Origin: Lutimaribacter_A marinistellae
Lineage (GTDB): Bacteria > Pseudomonadota > Alphaproteobacteria > Rhodobacterales > Rhodobacteraceae
Reading direction: 5' to 3'
DNA: 64,000 nt
Assembly (NCBI RefSeq): GCF_042648365.1
Contig: NZ_JBHRXI010000016.1
Location: 248,001-312,000, forward strand
Under the pieces are notes generated by a model. It was not told the DNA's origin. It saw nothing but the letters and a program-made list of their open reading frames with translations, and searched no databases. Position numbers and translations under genes: made by a program. Shown here piece after piece: positions 24,572-33,916 of the stretch (positions are counted from its first letter, which is position 1; each line of letters starts with the position of its first letter).

Positions 24572-26131
24572 TCAGATGATCTGTCGGTCGTGGCCTTCCC
24601 AAAATGGTTTGCGCAGTTCCGTCTTCAATACCTTGTTGGCACCGGACAGGGGGAATGGCTCGGTCCTGAATTCCACGCTGCGCGGGCATTTGTAGCCGGC
24701 GATCAGGTCACGGCAATGCGCCATCAGTTCCTCGGGCGACGCGTGCGATCCGTCCTTGAGAATCACGATTGCATGAACGCTTTCGCCCCACTTCTCGGAG
24801 GGTATGCCGATCACTGCGCAGGTTGCGACGGCCGGGTGTTGGGCCAATGCATTCTCTACTTCGGCCGAATACACATTCTCGCCGCCCGAAATGATCATGT
24901 CTTTCACCCGGTCCATCAGGTAGACGAAACCCTGGTCATCCATGTACCCCGCATCGCCTGTCAGAACCCAGCCGTCGCGCATGGTCTTGGCGGTGACATC
25001 GGGCTTGTTCCAGTAGCCCAGCATCGTGATCGGACCCTTGACCGCAATTTCCCCGATATCGCCCTGCGGGACATCGCGCAGGTCCTCGTCCACGATCCTC
25101 AATTCGCACGCTCTTGTTGCCCGCCCGGCCGAACGCAGTTTGCCGGCATAGGGCCCGTCAATCGTGTGATACCTGGTATCGAGAACGGTCGCGACAGGGC
25201 TCAACTCGGTCTGTCCGTACGCTTGAAGGAACCTGACCCCGGGAAACTTTTCGAAGGCGAGCTTGAGTGTCGCCTCGGTGATGGGCGAGGCCCCGTAGGC
25301 GATCAGTTCGAGCGAAGAGATGTCCGTGTTCCCCAGCTTGGGCGAGGCGAGAACCATCTGGATCATCACCGGAACCAGCAATACATGGCTGGGCCGATGC
25401 GTTTCGATCGCGTCAAGCGTTGCTTCGGGCGTGAAGGCGGGAATGACCACATGCGTGCCCGATACCACCGTGATCGCCATGAACCACAGCAGATCGGCGA
25501 TATGAAACATCGGCGCCGCATGCAGGTAAATGGTTCCGTCTTCGACCTTGAGTTCCTGCGCGTTCGACAAGGCGCCGACATAGAAGTTTTGATGCGACAG
25601 CATCACGCCTTTGGGAAAACCCGTGGTGCCGCCGGTATAGAAGATGCCGGCCAGATCGTTACCGCCGCGTTCCACGGCTTCCATCGGGTCCGCTCGGGCG
25701 ATCAGGTCCTCATAGCCGATCATGCCGGCGGGCACCTCTCCGTCACCGCAATAGACTACGGTGCGAAGGTCGGGCACCTCGGCCGAGATGGCTGGTACCG
25801 CGTCCATGAAAGTGTCATCCACGATAAGGATATGCGCGCCCGCGTCATTGAGCGCATAGGCGCATTCAGCCGCTGCCCATCGGATGTTCATCGGCATCAT
25901 CGCACCGCCCGCCCAGACGGAGCCAAAGAAATACTCGATGAACCTGTCGGAGTTCAAAGACAGCAAGGCGACACGGTCGCCCGTTTCCATACCCAGAGAC
26001 CGCAAACCCGAAGCGAGCCGCGCGACACGGTCCTGCAATTGAAGCCAGGTTTGCCTGCGTTCGCCATAGATGGTCGCCAGACCATTCGGGTTCGTCTGCA
26101 CGGCGCGTCGCAAGACGGATGCAATCTGCAT
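24572..26131 (-). CDS. Medium/long-chain acyl-CoA ligase (AMP-forming)
   Basis: A 519-residue member of the ANL superfamily that activates a carboxylic acid to its CoA thioester. The AMP-binding P-loop reads IFYTGGTTGFPKGVMLSHQN. Later motifs are QAYGQTELSP, GWVLTGDAGYMD and DRVKDMIISGGENVYSAEVE, with a C-terminal catalytic Lys in GANKVLKTELR. The start at 26131 is supported by GAGGAG; the open frame upstream overlaps the amidase gene and is discarded. Substrate unknown: fatty or aryl acids are both possible. It lies 22 bp behind the amidase gene, suggesting a shared route in which an amide is hydrolysed and the acid activated. Confidence 0.9.
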   Translation of the reverse strand: MQIASVLRRAVQTNPNGLATIYGERRQTWLQLQDRVARLASGLRSLGMETGDRVALLSLNSDRFIEYFFGSVWAGGAMMPMNIRWAAAECAYALNDAGAHILIVDDTFMDAVPAISAEVPDLRTVVYCGDGEVPAGMIGYEDLIARADPMEAVERGGNDLAGIFYTGGTTGFPKGVMLSHQNFYVGALSNAQELKVEDGTIYLHAAPMFHIADLLWFMAITVVSGTHVVIPAFTPEATLDAIETHRPSHVLLVPVMIQMVLASPKLGNTDISSLELIAYGASPITEATLKLAFEKFPGVRFLQAYGQTELSPVATVLDTRYHTIDGPYAGKLRSAGRATRACELRIVDEDLRDVPQGDIGEIAVKGPITMLGYWNKPDVTAKTMRDGWVLTGDAGYMDDQGFVYLMDRVKDMIISGGENVYSAEVENALAQHPAVATCAVIGIPSEKWGESVHAIVILKDGSHASPEELMAHCRDLIAGYKCPRSVEFRTEPFPLSGANKVLKTELRKPFWEGHDRQII

Positions 26132-26153
26132 GTCGGTCTCCTCCCTTCGCGGT

Positions 26154-27584
26154 TTAGTCCATTCTTTGCCAGAGCTCCTCGCACATTCGTCCTGCCCGCG
26201 CCTCCACGGCTGCGGCTGCATCGACTGCCAGATCCTCGCGCCAGCGTCTGGCCACGATCTGAACCGGGATCGGTTGAGGCCCGGCGTCCAGATTTGCCAG
26301 TCGGGCGGGCACGCATGCGGCGGGCAGGCCCATGAAGTTGAACGCATAGGAATAAACCGCGCAACCCAGTACCTCGTCGACGCCTTCAGGCCCTTGGGTG
26401 TCGCGGTCGGGTCCGAAGAACGGTCGTGGCTGGAAGGGCGTCAGCACCAACGGATACTCTTCGAGGAACAGGGACCACTGCCGGGCATAGTGGCTACGCT
26501 TTGCCATCATCGCCAGCAGCTCGTCGCCCTCGAATGGCGGAAACTCGGAGAAATAGGTGCCAAAGATCTCGCGTATCGTGTTCGAGCCATAGGTGTCGAT
26601 ATCGGTTTTCATGAGGGTATGGACTTCGCCCATCAGCGCGCGGTAGCCGGTTCGCCCTGCGTCGAATACGTCGGGCAGCTCGACCTCCTGCACGTCGTAA
26701 CCGGCATCGCGCAGCGCGTCGTGCGCGGCCGTCAGCGCGGCATCGACCTCGGGGTGCAGATCGTAGCCATACATCTCACGGGAAAAGGCCACCTTGATCG
26801 GACCGTCCAGCGCTTCGCCCTGCCACGGCAGGGGAACGTGGAACGGATCGCGTGGATCGGGCGCGATCAGGCTCGGCATCGCAAGGTGCAAGTCGGCAGC
26901 GGAGCGGGTGATCAGCCCTTGAACCGACATGGATTGAGCCAGCATTCCGCGCTCTGCCTTCTGGCTGGGATTCCAGGCCGGGACACGGCCAAGTCCGGGT
27001 TTGACAGTCACCGCGCCGTTGGCCGCAGCCGGAAAGCGCAGCGAGCCGCCAATGTCATTGCCGTGAGCAAGCGCGCCGATGCCCGCCATGACAGCCGCAC
27101 CCGCGCCGCCGGAAGAGCCGCCGGGGGAAACATGTCTTCCCCAAGGATTGTGCGTGCGCCCGTGCAAGGGGTTGTCGGTATCCGCGCGAAACGAGAACTC
27201 GGGCGTGTTGGTCCGTCCGATTACCACCGCGCCAGCCTTAAGCAGGTTGGCGACAACCGGCGCATCGTCGGGTGCGATCAAATCCTTGAAGGCGGGAACA
27301 CCGTTCGTGGTGGCAAATCCCGTCTGATCGACGTTGACCTTGATGGTGACGGGTACGCCGTGCAACGGCCCGGGTTCCGCCCCGCCTGCGCGCGCCTTGT
27401 CGAGGGCGCGGGCCCGTTCGATCGCTGTATCCGCGCAGCTTTGAACCACGGCATTCAGATCGGGGTTCACCGCGTTCATGCGCTGAACCGCATCGCCGAT
27501 GACCTCTTCGACGGTAACGTCGCCGGTGCGGGTGCGGGCGGCAATTTCATGCGCGTCAAGGCGCCAGATATCTTTGTCAGTCAT
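26154..27584 (-). CDS. Amidase (amidase-signature family)
   Basis: A 476-residue hydrolase with the Ser-cisSer-Lys triad: Lys in GVPVTIKVNVD, cis-Ser in SPGGSSGGAGAAV and nucleophilic Ser in NDIGGSLRFPAA. The length fits AS-family amidases rather than the GatA subunit, and no gatB or gatC is nearby. It precedes the acyl-CoA ligase on the same strand with a 22-bp gap. The natural amide substrate is unknown. Confidence 0.9.
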   Translation of the reverse strand: MTDKDIWRLDAHEIAARTRTGDVTVEEVIGDAVQRMNAVNPDLNAVVQSCADTAIERARALDKARAGGAEPGPLHGVPVTIKVNVDQTGFATTNGVPAFKDLIAPDDAPVVANLLKAGAVVIGRTNTPEFSFRADTDNPLHGRTHNPWGRHVSPGGSSGGAGAAVMAGIGALAHGNDIGGSLRFPAAANGAVTVKPGLGRVPAWNPSQKAERGMLAQSMSVQGLITRSAADLHLAMPSLIAPDPRDPFHVPLPWQGEALDGPIKVAFSREMYGYDLHPEVDAALTAAHDALRDAGYDVQEVELPDVFDAGRTGYRALMGEVHTLMKTDIDTYGSNTIREIFGTYFSEFPPFEGDELLAMMAKRSHYARQWSLFLEEYPLVLTPFQPRPFFGPDRDTQGPEGVDEVLGCAVYSYAFNFMGLPAACVPARLANLDAGPQPIPVQIVARRWREDLAVDAAAAVEARAGRMCEELWQRMD

Positions 27585-27658
27585 AAAAAATCTCCCGCGC
27601 AGAGCGTATCTGCAGCGGGAGATATGACAAGAGTGACGCTAGGGAATCTGTTTCCAGC

Positions 27659-29551
27659 CTAAGCGGCAGCGAAACCCACTTCCCGCAGCGCTTCCCGGAT
27701 CTCGTCAAGGATCACGGGGTCGTCGATCGTGGCTGGCATCTTGTAGTCCTTGCCGTCGGCGATCGCGACCATCGTGGCACGCAGGATCTTGCCGGAGCGC
27801 GTCTTGGGCAGACGATCCACCACCACCGCCAGTTTGAAGGCCGCCACGGGGCCGATCCGATCCCGCACCATTTGCACGACCTCCCGTGCAATCTCTTCAT
27901 GGGGGCGGTTACATCCGGAATTCAGACACAGAAAGCCAAGTGGCATCTGACCCTTCAGATCGTCGCTCACGCCTATCACGGCACATTCCGCGACATCGGG
28001 ATGAGCGGCCAGAACCTCTTCCATCCCGCCGGTCGAAAGCCGGTGACCCGCTACGTTGATGACGTCATCGGTACGGGCCATGATGTAGACATATCCGTCC
28101 TCGTCCACCATTCCCGCATCTCCCGTTTCGTAGTAGCCGGGAAAGTGTTCGAGGTAGCTCTTCTTGAAGCGCGCCTCGGCGTTCCAGAGCGTCGGCAGCG
28201 TTCCGGGGGGAAGGGGCAGTTTGACCGCGATCGCGCCCAGTTCGCCTCTGGGCAGTTCATGCCCACCCTCGTCTAGAATGCGGATATCATAGCCGGGCAT
28301 CGGCACGGTAGGACTGCCCAGTTTGACCGGCAACGGCTCGACCCCGACAGGGTTTCCTGCAATCGTCCAGCCTGTTTCCGTCTGCCACCAGTGATCGTAG
28401 ACGGGTTTGCCGGTCTTGGCCTGCGTCCATTCGATCGTGTCGGGGTCGGCGCGTTCCCCGGCGAGGAATATCGCCTGCAGGCAGGAGAGATCGTATTTTC
28501 CGATCAGTTCCCCTTTGGGATCTTCGCGTTTCACTGCCCGGAATGCAGTGGGGGCGGTGAAGAAGCTTTTGACCTTGTGTTCCGAGATCACCCGCCAGAA
28601 CGTGCCCGCGTCAGGCGTACCAACAGGTTTTCCCTCGAAGACGATGGTCGTGTTGCCGTGGATTAGCGGGCCGTAGCAGATGTAACTGTGTCCGACGACC
28701 CAGCCCACGTCCGAGGCGGCCCAGAACACGTCGCCGGGGTCGACGTTGTAGATATTCTTCATCGACCAGTTGAGCGCTACAAGATGTCCGGCGGTGGGGC
28801 GGACGACGCCCTTGGGTGCGCCGGTCGTGCCGGAGGTATAAAGGATATAGGCCGGGTGGTTACCCTCTACCGGCACACACTCGGCGGGCTGAACGCCGTA
28901 CTGAAAGCCATGCCAGTTGAAATCCCGTCCTTCTTCAAGGTTCGCAACTTCCTGCTCCCGCTGGAAAATGACGCAGAATTCGGGCTTGTGGGTGGCTTGT
29001 TCGATGGCGCCGTCGAGCAGCGGCTTGTAATGCACAACCCGGCCCGGCTCCAATCCGCAGGACGCAGCGATGATGGCTTTTGGCTTGGCGTCATCGATCC
29101 GGACCGCCAGTTCATTCGAGGCGAAGCCTCCGAAGACGACAGAATGGATGGCCCCCAAGCGCGCACAGGCAAGCATGGCTTCGAGCGCTTCGGGGATCAT
29201 GGGCATGTAGATGATGACCCGGTCGCCCTTTGCGACACCTTTTGCCCGTAGGGCACCGGCCAGCGTGGCAACACGATTGCGTAGCTCTACAAAGGTGATC
29301 TCACGCTTTGCGTGGGTGATCGGACTGTCATGAATGATCGCGACCTGCTCGCCGCGCCCGGCTTCGACATGTCGGTCGACCGCGTTCCAGCAGGTGTTTA
29401 CCCTGGCGTCGCTAAACCATTCGTACAGCGGGGCGTTGCTGTCATCCAACGCGCGGGTGGGCGCCTCGACCCAGTCGATCCCCTTGGCAGCCTCCATCCA
29501 GAAGGCCTCGGGGTCGGCTTTCCAGCTGTCATACACATCCTTGTAGGTCAT
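27659..29551 (-). CDS. prpE: Propionyl-CoA synthetase
   Basis: A 630-residue AMP-forming short-chain acyl-CoA synthetase. It has the YILYTSGTTGAPKGVVRPTAGH P-loop, WWQTETGW, YYETGDAGMVDEDGYVYIMARTDDVINVAGHRLSTGGMEE (split here by family convention) and the acetylatable C-terminal Lys in PKTRSGKILRATM. Length and motifs fit PrpE better than acetyl-CoA synthetase, which usually carries a Trp-rich pocket and about 650 residues. ATG 29551 directly follows GGAGGAGG; the 7-residue upstream extension includes the ribosome-binding site. TTTGCAAA boxes upstream suggest control by PccR, encoded at 32457-33857. It would supply propionyl-CoA to PccAB. Confidence 0.9.
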   Translation of the reverse strand: MTYKDVYDSWKADPEAFWMEAAKGIDWVEAPTRALDDSNAPLYEWFSDARVNTCWNAVDRHVEAGRGEQVAIIHDSPITHAKREITFVELRNRVATLAGALRAKGVAKGDRVIIYMPMIPEALEAMLACARLGAIHSVVFGGFASNELAVRIDDAKPKAIIAASCGLEPGRVVHYKPLLDGAIEQATHKPEFCVIFQREQEVANLEEGRDFNWHGFQYGVQPAECVPVEGNHPAYILYTSGTTGAPKGVVRPTAGHLVALNWSMKNIYNVDPGDVFWAASDVGWVVGHSYICYGPLIHGNTTIVFEGKPVGTPDAGTFWRVISEHKVKSFFTAPTAFRAVKREDPKGELIGKYDLSCLQAIFLAGERADPDTIEWTQAKTGKPVYDHWWQTETGWTIAGNPVGVEPLPVKLGSPTVPMPGYDIRILDEGGHELPRGELGAIAVKLPLPPGTLPTLWNAEARFKKSYLEHFPGYYETGDAGMVDEDGYVYIMARTDDVINVAGHRLSTGGMEEVLAAHPDVAECAVIGVSDDLKGQMPLGFLCLNSGCNRPHEEIAREVVQMVRDRIGPVAAFKLAVVVDRLPKTRSGKILRATMVAIADGKDYKMPATIDDPVILDEIREALREVGFAAA

Positions 29552-29680
29552 GACGTCCTCCTCCGAAGTCATTGGGAAGGTGTTAGTGAAGCGATGCCAG
29601 TCGGAACAAGTCTGTAAACCGACGCCGCGTCACATTATCGCAAAAATTTTGCAGATCGATCCGGAATTGGGCTGCATATT

Positions 29681-29748
29681 TTTGCAAACACTTGAGCTGC
29701 TGGTTGTTTGGATTTGCTTGGGCGAGAATTTGCAAACTTGTAAAGCAA
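29681..29748. promoter_or_regulatory. TTTGCAAA boxes upstream of prpE (likely PccR sites)
   Basis: Perfect TTTGCAAA occurs at 29681-29688 and 29729-29736. The second is followed after four bases (CTTG) by the weaker TAAAGCAA. The TTTGCAAA-N4-TTTGCAAA arrangement is the site described for PccR-type (ScfR) regulators. More degenerate copies lie around 29640 and 29755. Confidence 0.65.
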
Positions 29749-29917
29749 ATCCAGCAAATCGACGGGCGAGGAGATTCGGGAGCGCGGCGCGAGGTCGTGC
29801 CGGACGGTCCGAATTCGACCTGGGTCGCGTCGAATTCGGGCGGGAATTCGTCTGAGCAAACTGGCAAAAGGATGCTACGGGTCGGCATCCCGCCGCCCTC
29901 ACAGGGAAAACGCCACG

Positions 29918-29974
29918 ATGGCCATGACGAAGAAAAAACCGGCTGCGGCCGGTACAAAACCGACCAAGAAGTAA
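29918..29974 (+). CDS. Possible 18-residue lysine-rich peptide
   Basis: ATG 29918 opens a frame for MAMTKKKPAAAGTKPTKK, with AGGG 13 bases upstream and a second possible ATG at 29924. Composition resembles tiny basic proteins or tails, but nothing else supports expression. The 519-bp gap between prpE and maeB otherwise holds only regulatory sequences. Confidence 0.25.
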   Translation: MAMTKKKPAAAGTKPTKK

Positions 29975-30024
29975 TCCCTCGCGCTGCTGGCGCCGACGTC
30001 CCACAGCCAGTCCCAACACGCTGT

Positions 30025-30062
30025 TTTCTAAAAGGCCACCGGACGCGAAACCGCCCGGTGGC
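30025..30062 (-). terminator. Terminator of maeB
   Basis: On the minus strand GCCACCGG pairs with CCGGTGGC across a 12-base loop and is followed by CTTTT, immediately after the maeB stop codon. Confidence 0.75.
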
Positions 30063-30069
30063 GATACGT

Positions 30070-32343
30070 TCATCCGTAATGCGTAACCGGCGTGCCCGCG
30101 ATGGCTGCCATGTTCAAAAGCCCGCGCGCCGTGATTGAAGGCGACACGATATGGGCCCGGTTACCCATTCCCATCAGGATCGGACCAACTTCGAGTCCAG
30201 ATGCGCGTGCCTTTAGAATGTTGCGGGTCGCGCTTGCAGCATCGGCATGCGCAAACACGAGGACATTCGCCTCGCCCTCCATGCGGGAGTGGGGGAATAT
30301 CCGCTGTCGCAATTCCGGGTCCAGGGCGGTGTCCACGTTCATTTCACCTTCGTAGATGAAATCGCAGGGTCTCGAATCGAGGATCTCAAGCGCGGCGCGA
30401 ATGCGCTCTCCCGATCCGCTGGACTGATTGCCGAACTGGGACTGCGAGCACAGCGCGATATTCGGCTCCAGCCCGAAACGGCGTACATGGCGGGCAGCAC
30501 CTTCGACGATCTCTGCGATCTGTTCGGGACTGGGACGCTGATGCACCTGCGTGTCCGCGATGAACAGCGGGCCGCTTTCGAGGATCATCATGGACAAGGC
30601 CCCGTGCGGAGACAGATCGCCGGTGCCCAGAACCTGTGTCACGTAATTCAGGTGCCAGCTGTATTCCCCGAACGTTCCGCAGATCAGGCTGTCGGCTTCT
30701 CCGCGATGCACCATGATTGCCCCGATCGCGGTGGAATTGGTTCGCATGATGGCCTTGGCGAGGTCCGGGGTCACCCCGCGCCGCATCATCAACTGATGGT
30801 ATGAATTCCAGTAGTCGAAATAGCGCGGATCGTTTTCCGGGTTCACGATCTCGAACTCGCGGTTCGGTCGGATGTTGAGGCCGATCCGTTCGCAGCGCAT
30901 TTCGATGACTTCGGGGCGTCCGATCAGGATAGGCGTTTCGGTCGTCTCCTCTAGAATGGCCTGCGCCGCGCGCAACACCCGTTCCTCTTCGCCTTCTGCA
31001 AACACGATCCGGCGCGCCGCCTTGCCGGCGGCCTCGAACACCGGACGCATCAAGAGCGCTGATTTGAAGACCGTCTGGTTCAGGCGCTGCTTGTATCCCT
31101 CGATATCCTCGATCGGGCGGCGAGCGACGCCGCTTTCCATCGCGGCGCGCGCAACCGAGGAGGAGACAACGCCGACAAGTCGCGGGTCGAACGGTTTCGG
31201 AATGAGATAGTCCGCACCGAATGTCAGTTGCTCGCCCTTGTAAGCTGCGGCGGCTTCGGCGCTCGTGGTGGCGCGGGCCAGTTCGGCAATTCCGTCGACG
31301 CAGGCGATCTGCATTGCGTCGTTTATCTCGGTCGCGCCGACATCCAGAGCGCCGCGGAATATAAAGGGAAAACACAGGACGTTGTTGACCTGGTTGGGAA
31401 AGTCGCTGCGCCCGGTCGCGATGATCGCATCAGGGGCCACGGCCCGCGCGGCGTCCGGCAAGATCTCGGGTGTCGGATTGGCCAGCGCGAATATGATCGG
31501 ACGCTGCGCCATCTTTTCCACCATTTCGGGTTTCAGCACATTTGGCCCGGATAGACCCAGAAACAGGTCTGCGCCTTCAATCACTTCATCAAGTGTCCTC
31601 AACTCGCTTTTCTGGGCAAAAGCGGCCTTTTCCGGGTTCATGTCGACCTTGCGCCCGTCATGAACGAGGCCATGGATATCGCAAAGCCAGATGTTCTCGC
31701 GTTTGACGCCCAGTTTTACGAGCATGTTCAGGCAAGCGATGCCCGCCGCACCACCGCCGGTCGAAACGATCTTGATCTCGTCAAAGCTCTTGTTCGCGAC
31801 ATGCAGGGCGTTCTTGGCCGCGGCGCCAACCACGATTGCCGTGCCGTGCTGGTCGTCGTGGAACACCGGTATATTCATCCGCTCGCGGCAGATTCGTTCG
31901 ACAATGAAGCAGTCCGGCGCCTTGATGTCTTCGAGATTGACCGCGCCAAAGGTCGGTTCGAGCGCGCAGACGATCTCGGCCAGTTTCTCGGGGTCGGGCT
32001 CGTCCACCTCGATGTCGAAGCAGTCGATGCCAGCGAACTTCTTGAACAGGACTGCCTTGCCCTCCATCACCGGCTTCGAGGCAAGCGCCCCGATGTTACC
32101 AAGACCAAGAACCGCCGTTCCGTTCGAGACAACCGCAACAAGGTTGCCGCGGGCGGTGTAGCGTGCCGCATCCTCCGGATTGTCCTTGATCTCAATGCAA
32201 GCCTCGGCAACGCCGGGAGAGTAGGCACGGGCCAGATCGCGCCCGTTCGCCATCGGTTTGGTCGCGCGGACCTCGAGTTTTCCGGGCTTGGGAAACTCGT
32301 GGTAGTAAAGGGCCGCCTGCCGGAGCGTTTCGTTTTCGGACAT
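30070..32343 (-). CDS. maeB: NADP-dependent malic enzyme with phosphotransacetylase-like domain
   Basis: A 757-residue fusion typical of proteobacterial MaeB, decarboxylating malate to pyruvate with NADP. Residues 1-430 are the malic enzyme (YSPGVAEACIEIKDNP, DDQHGTAIVVGAAAKNAL, and the Rossmann segment STGGGAAGIACLNML). The remainder is a PTA-like domain (RIVFAEGEEERVLRAAQ near 445), which in characterised relatives is regulatory rather than catalytic. The start at 32343 has only a weak ribosome-binding site. In propionate growth it would convert the succinyl-CoA-derived malate to pyruvate. A perfect 7-bp palindrome lies just upstream. Confidence 0.94.
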   Translation of the reverse strand: MSENETLRQAALYYHEFPKPGKLEVRATKPMANGRDLARAYSPGVAEACIEIKDNPEDAARYTARGNLVAVVSNGTAVLGLGNIGALASKPVMEGKAVLFKKFAGIDCFDIEVDEPDPEKLAEIVCALEPTFGAVNLEDIKAPDCFIVERICRERMNIPVFHDDQHGTAIVVGAAAKNALHVANKSFDEIKIVSTGGGAAGIACLNMLVKLGVKRENIWLCDIHGLVHDGRKVDMNPEKAAFAQKSELRTLDEVIEGADLFLGLSGPNVLKPEMVEKMAQRPIIFALANPTPEILPDAARAVAPDAIIATGRSDFPNQVNNVLCFPFIFRGALDVGATEINDAMQIACVDGIAELARATTSAEAAAAYKGEQLTFGADYLIPKPFDPRLVGVVSSSVARAAMESGVARRPIEDIEGYKQRLNQTVFKSALLMRPVFEAAGKAARRIVFAEGEEERVLRAAQAILEETTETPILIGRPEVIEMRCERIGLNIRPNREFEIVNPENDPRYFDYWNSYHQLMMRRGVTPDLAKAIMRTNSTAIGAIMVHRGEADSLICGTFGEYSWHLNYVTQVLGTGDLSPHGALSMMILESGPLFIADTQVHQRPSPEQIAEIVEGAARHVRRFGLEPNIALCSQSQFGNQSSGSGERIRAALEILDSRPCDFIYEGEMNVDTALDPELRQRIFPHSRMEGEANVLVFAHADAASATRNILKARASGLEVGPILMGMGNRAHIVSPSITARGLLNMAAIAGTPVTHYG

Positions 32344-32366
32344 GATGGGCTGTTCTTTCGAAATTG

Positions 32367-32384
32367 TAGTTTAGCGTTAAACTA
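32367..32384. promoter_or_regulatory. Palindrome TAGTTTA-GCGT-TAAACTA upstream of maeB
   Basis: A perfect 7-bp inverted repeat with a 4-base centre lies 24 bp before the maeB start. The place fits an operator overlapping the promoter. The cognate regulator is unknown; it does not match the TTTGCAAA boxes. Confidence 0.5.
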
Positions 32385-32456
32385 ATTTACATTGTGCGGG
32401 AAACCATGACCTCGTTCAAGCCTGCTGGCGTGGGGAGGGGGATTTCCATGTCAGGC

Positions 32457-33857
32457 CTACCTTACCTCGTAAGGCAGTGTTCCGCGCAGATTCGTATCGA
32501 TCGTAAGGCGTCGTTCTAACGGGGGGACCGACCGTTGGTGGCAGTTCGTGCGCTCGCAGATCCGGCAGGAGATGCCGATCGGTTCATAAGCGGCGGCATT
32601 GTCGATATCCAGCCCGTCGGCATACACCAGCGCATCGGCGTGGCGCGTTTCGCATCCTAGGGCAATGGCATAGCGCCGTACTGGCGCGCCGAAAGAACCG
32701 CCCATCTTGGACACGTCCCGCGCAAGGGAGATATAGCGAACGCCATCAGGTGTTTCGGCCAGTTGCCGCAGGAAGTGCCCTGGTGTCTCGAACGCACGAT
32801 GTACGTTCCAAAGGGGGCAGGCACCGCCGAAGCGGGCGAATTGAAGTCGGGTCGCAGAATGCCTCTTGGTGATCGTACCGGCCTGGTCCACGCGAACGAA
32901 GAAGAACGGGATACCCTTTGCTCCGGGGCGCTGGAGCGTCGACAGGCGATGCGCGACCTGTTCGATAGATGCCCCGAAGCGGGCGCCGAGAAGTTCAAGG
33001 TCGTGCCTGGTTTCTTGCGCCGCAGCGAGGAAGGTGCCGTATGGCATCAGCGCGGCCCCGGCGAAGTAATTCGCAAGACCGATCTTGGCGATGGCGCGCG
33101 CCTCGTCGCTCTGAAAACGAGCGAAATCGAGCGTCGCCTCCAGCAATTTGTTCTGCGTCGTGAGGGCGAGTTGCAAGAGCATCTGGAACAATTGCGTTTG
33201 CGGCGAAGAGCGTGTTGAAAGGGTCAGAGTGCTTTCGCCCGGGTCGAACAGGCGCAATGCGTGTTGATCGGCGTATCGGACGACGATTCCTTGTCCGGTG
33301 AAAGCAGCCAGCGCGCGTTCGCGCACGCCTTCGGGTCCTTCGGCCCGTTGCGCGAAGTGCTCGGCCGCCCGGTCCATGGCATCAATGTAATTGTCGCAAT
33401 AGTGGAAGAAGTCGCGCACCTCTTCCCACGGGCTGGCCTGGATGCGGGCATCTTCTCGCCCCAGGGCCTCGTCGAGCGAGGCGAGACGCTCATGCGTTTG
33501 TCGATAAGCGCGGTGCAACTCGATAAAGGCGCGGGCCAGCCCCGGCGCGTTCGAGGCGGTTAGGCGCAGATCGGCAAGTGGCGGGACCGTTTCGGCAAAG
33601 ATCGGGTCGGCCAGCGCCTCGCGCATGTCCGAGACGAGCCGTTCGCTGTCCCCGGTGCTGAGTTCGGTGACATCCAGACCGAATTCCTGTGCAAGAGCCA
33701 GTACGACGGTCGTGGAGACCGGGCGATTGTTGTTCTCCATCTGGTTCAGATAGGGCAGGGAGACGCCGAGCTTGGCGGCAAAGTCCTTCTGCGTAAGGGC
33801 AAGGCGCGTACGGATTTCCCGCAATTTCGCGCCTGCATAGAGCTTCTGAGTCGGCAT
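32457..33857 (-). CDS. pccR: Short-chain acyl-CoA regulator, PccR-like
   Basis: A 466-residue transcription factor of the ScfR family. Residues 8-64 are an XRE-type HTH (LREIRTRLALTQKDFAAKLGVSLPYLNQMEN). The middle has the IrrE/ImmA-like region with its C-terminal DUF2083 part (RFQSDEARAIAKIGLANYFAGAALMPY). The C-terminus contains CRICERTNCHQRS, a cysteine cluster found in this family. Known members sense acyl-CoA and control propionate or acetate genes. ATG 33857 is preferred; an earlier TTG lies inside a TTTGCAAA box. Its own promoter carries such boxes, suggesting autoregulation, and prpE and pccB nearby are likely targets. Confidence 0.88.
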   Translation of the reverse strand: MPTQKLYAGAKLREIRTRLALTQKDFAAKLGVSLPYLNQMENNNRPVSTTVVLALAQEFGLDVTELSTGDSERLVSDMREALADPIFAETVPPLADLRLTASNAPGLARAFIELHRAYRQTHERLASLDEALGREDARIQASPWEEVRDFFHYCDNYIDAMDRAAEHFAQRAEGPEGVRERALAAFTGQGIVVRYADQHALRLFDPGESTLTLSTRSSPQTQLFQMLLQLALTTQNKLLEATLDFARFQSDEARAIAKIGLANYFAGAALMPYGTFLAAAQETRHDLELLGARFGASIEQVAHRLSTLQRPGAKGIPFFFVRVDQAGTITKRHSATRLQFARFGGACPLWNVHRAFETPGHFLRQLAETPDGVRYISLARDVSKMGGSFGAPVRRYAIALGCETRHADALVYADGLDIDNAAAYEPIGISCRICERTNCHQRSVPPLERRLTIDTNLRGTLPYEVR

Positions 33858-33865
33858 GTGGTGCC

Positions 33866-33902
33866 TTTGCAAACCGGTTTGGCGTCACGGTATAATTGCA
33901 AA
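33866..33902. promoter_or_regulatory. PccR binding site in the pccR promoter region
   Basis: TTTGCAAA-CCGG-TTTGGCGT (33866-33885) has the N4 spacing of the described PccR operator, with the second box imperfect. A third box, ATTGCAAA, lies at 33895-33902. The site ends nine bases before the pccR start codon, so binding should repress the gene. Confidence 0.7.
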
Positions 33903-33916
33903 GCCGCGTCGGCAAG

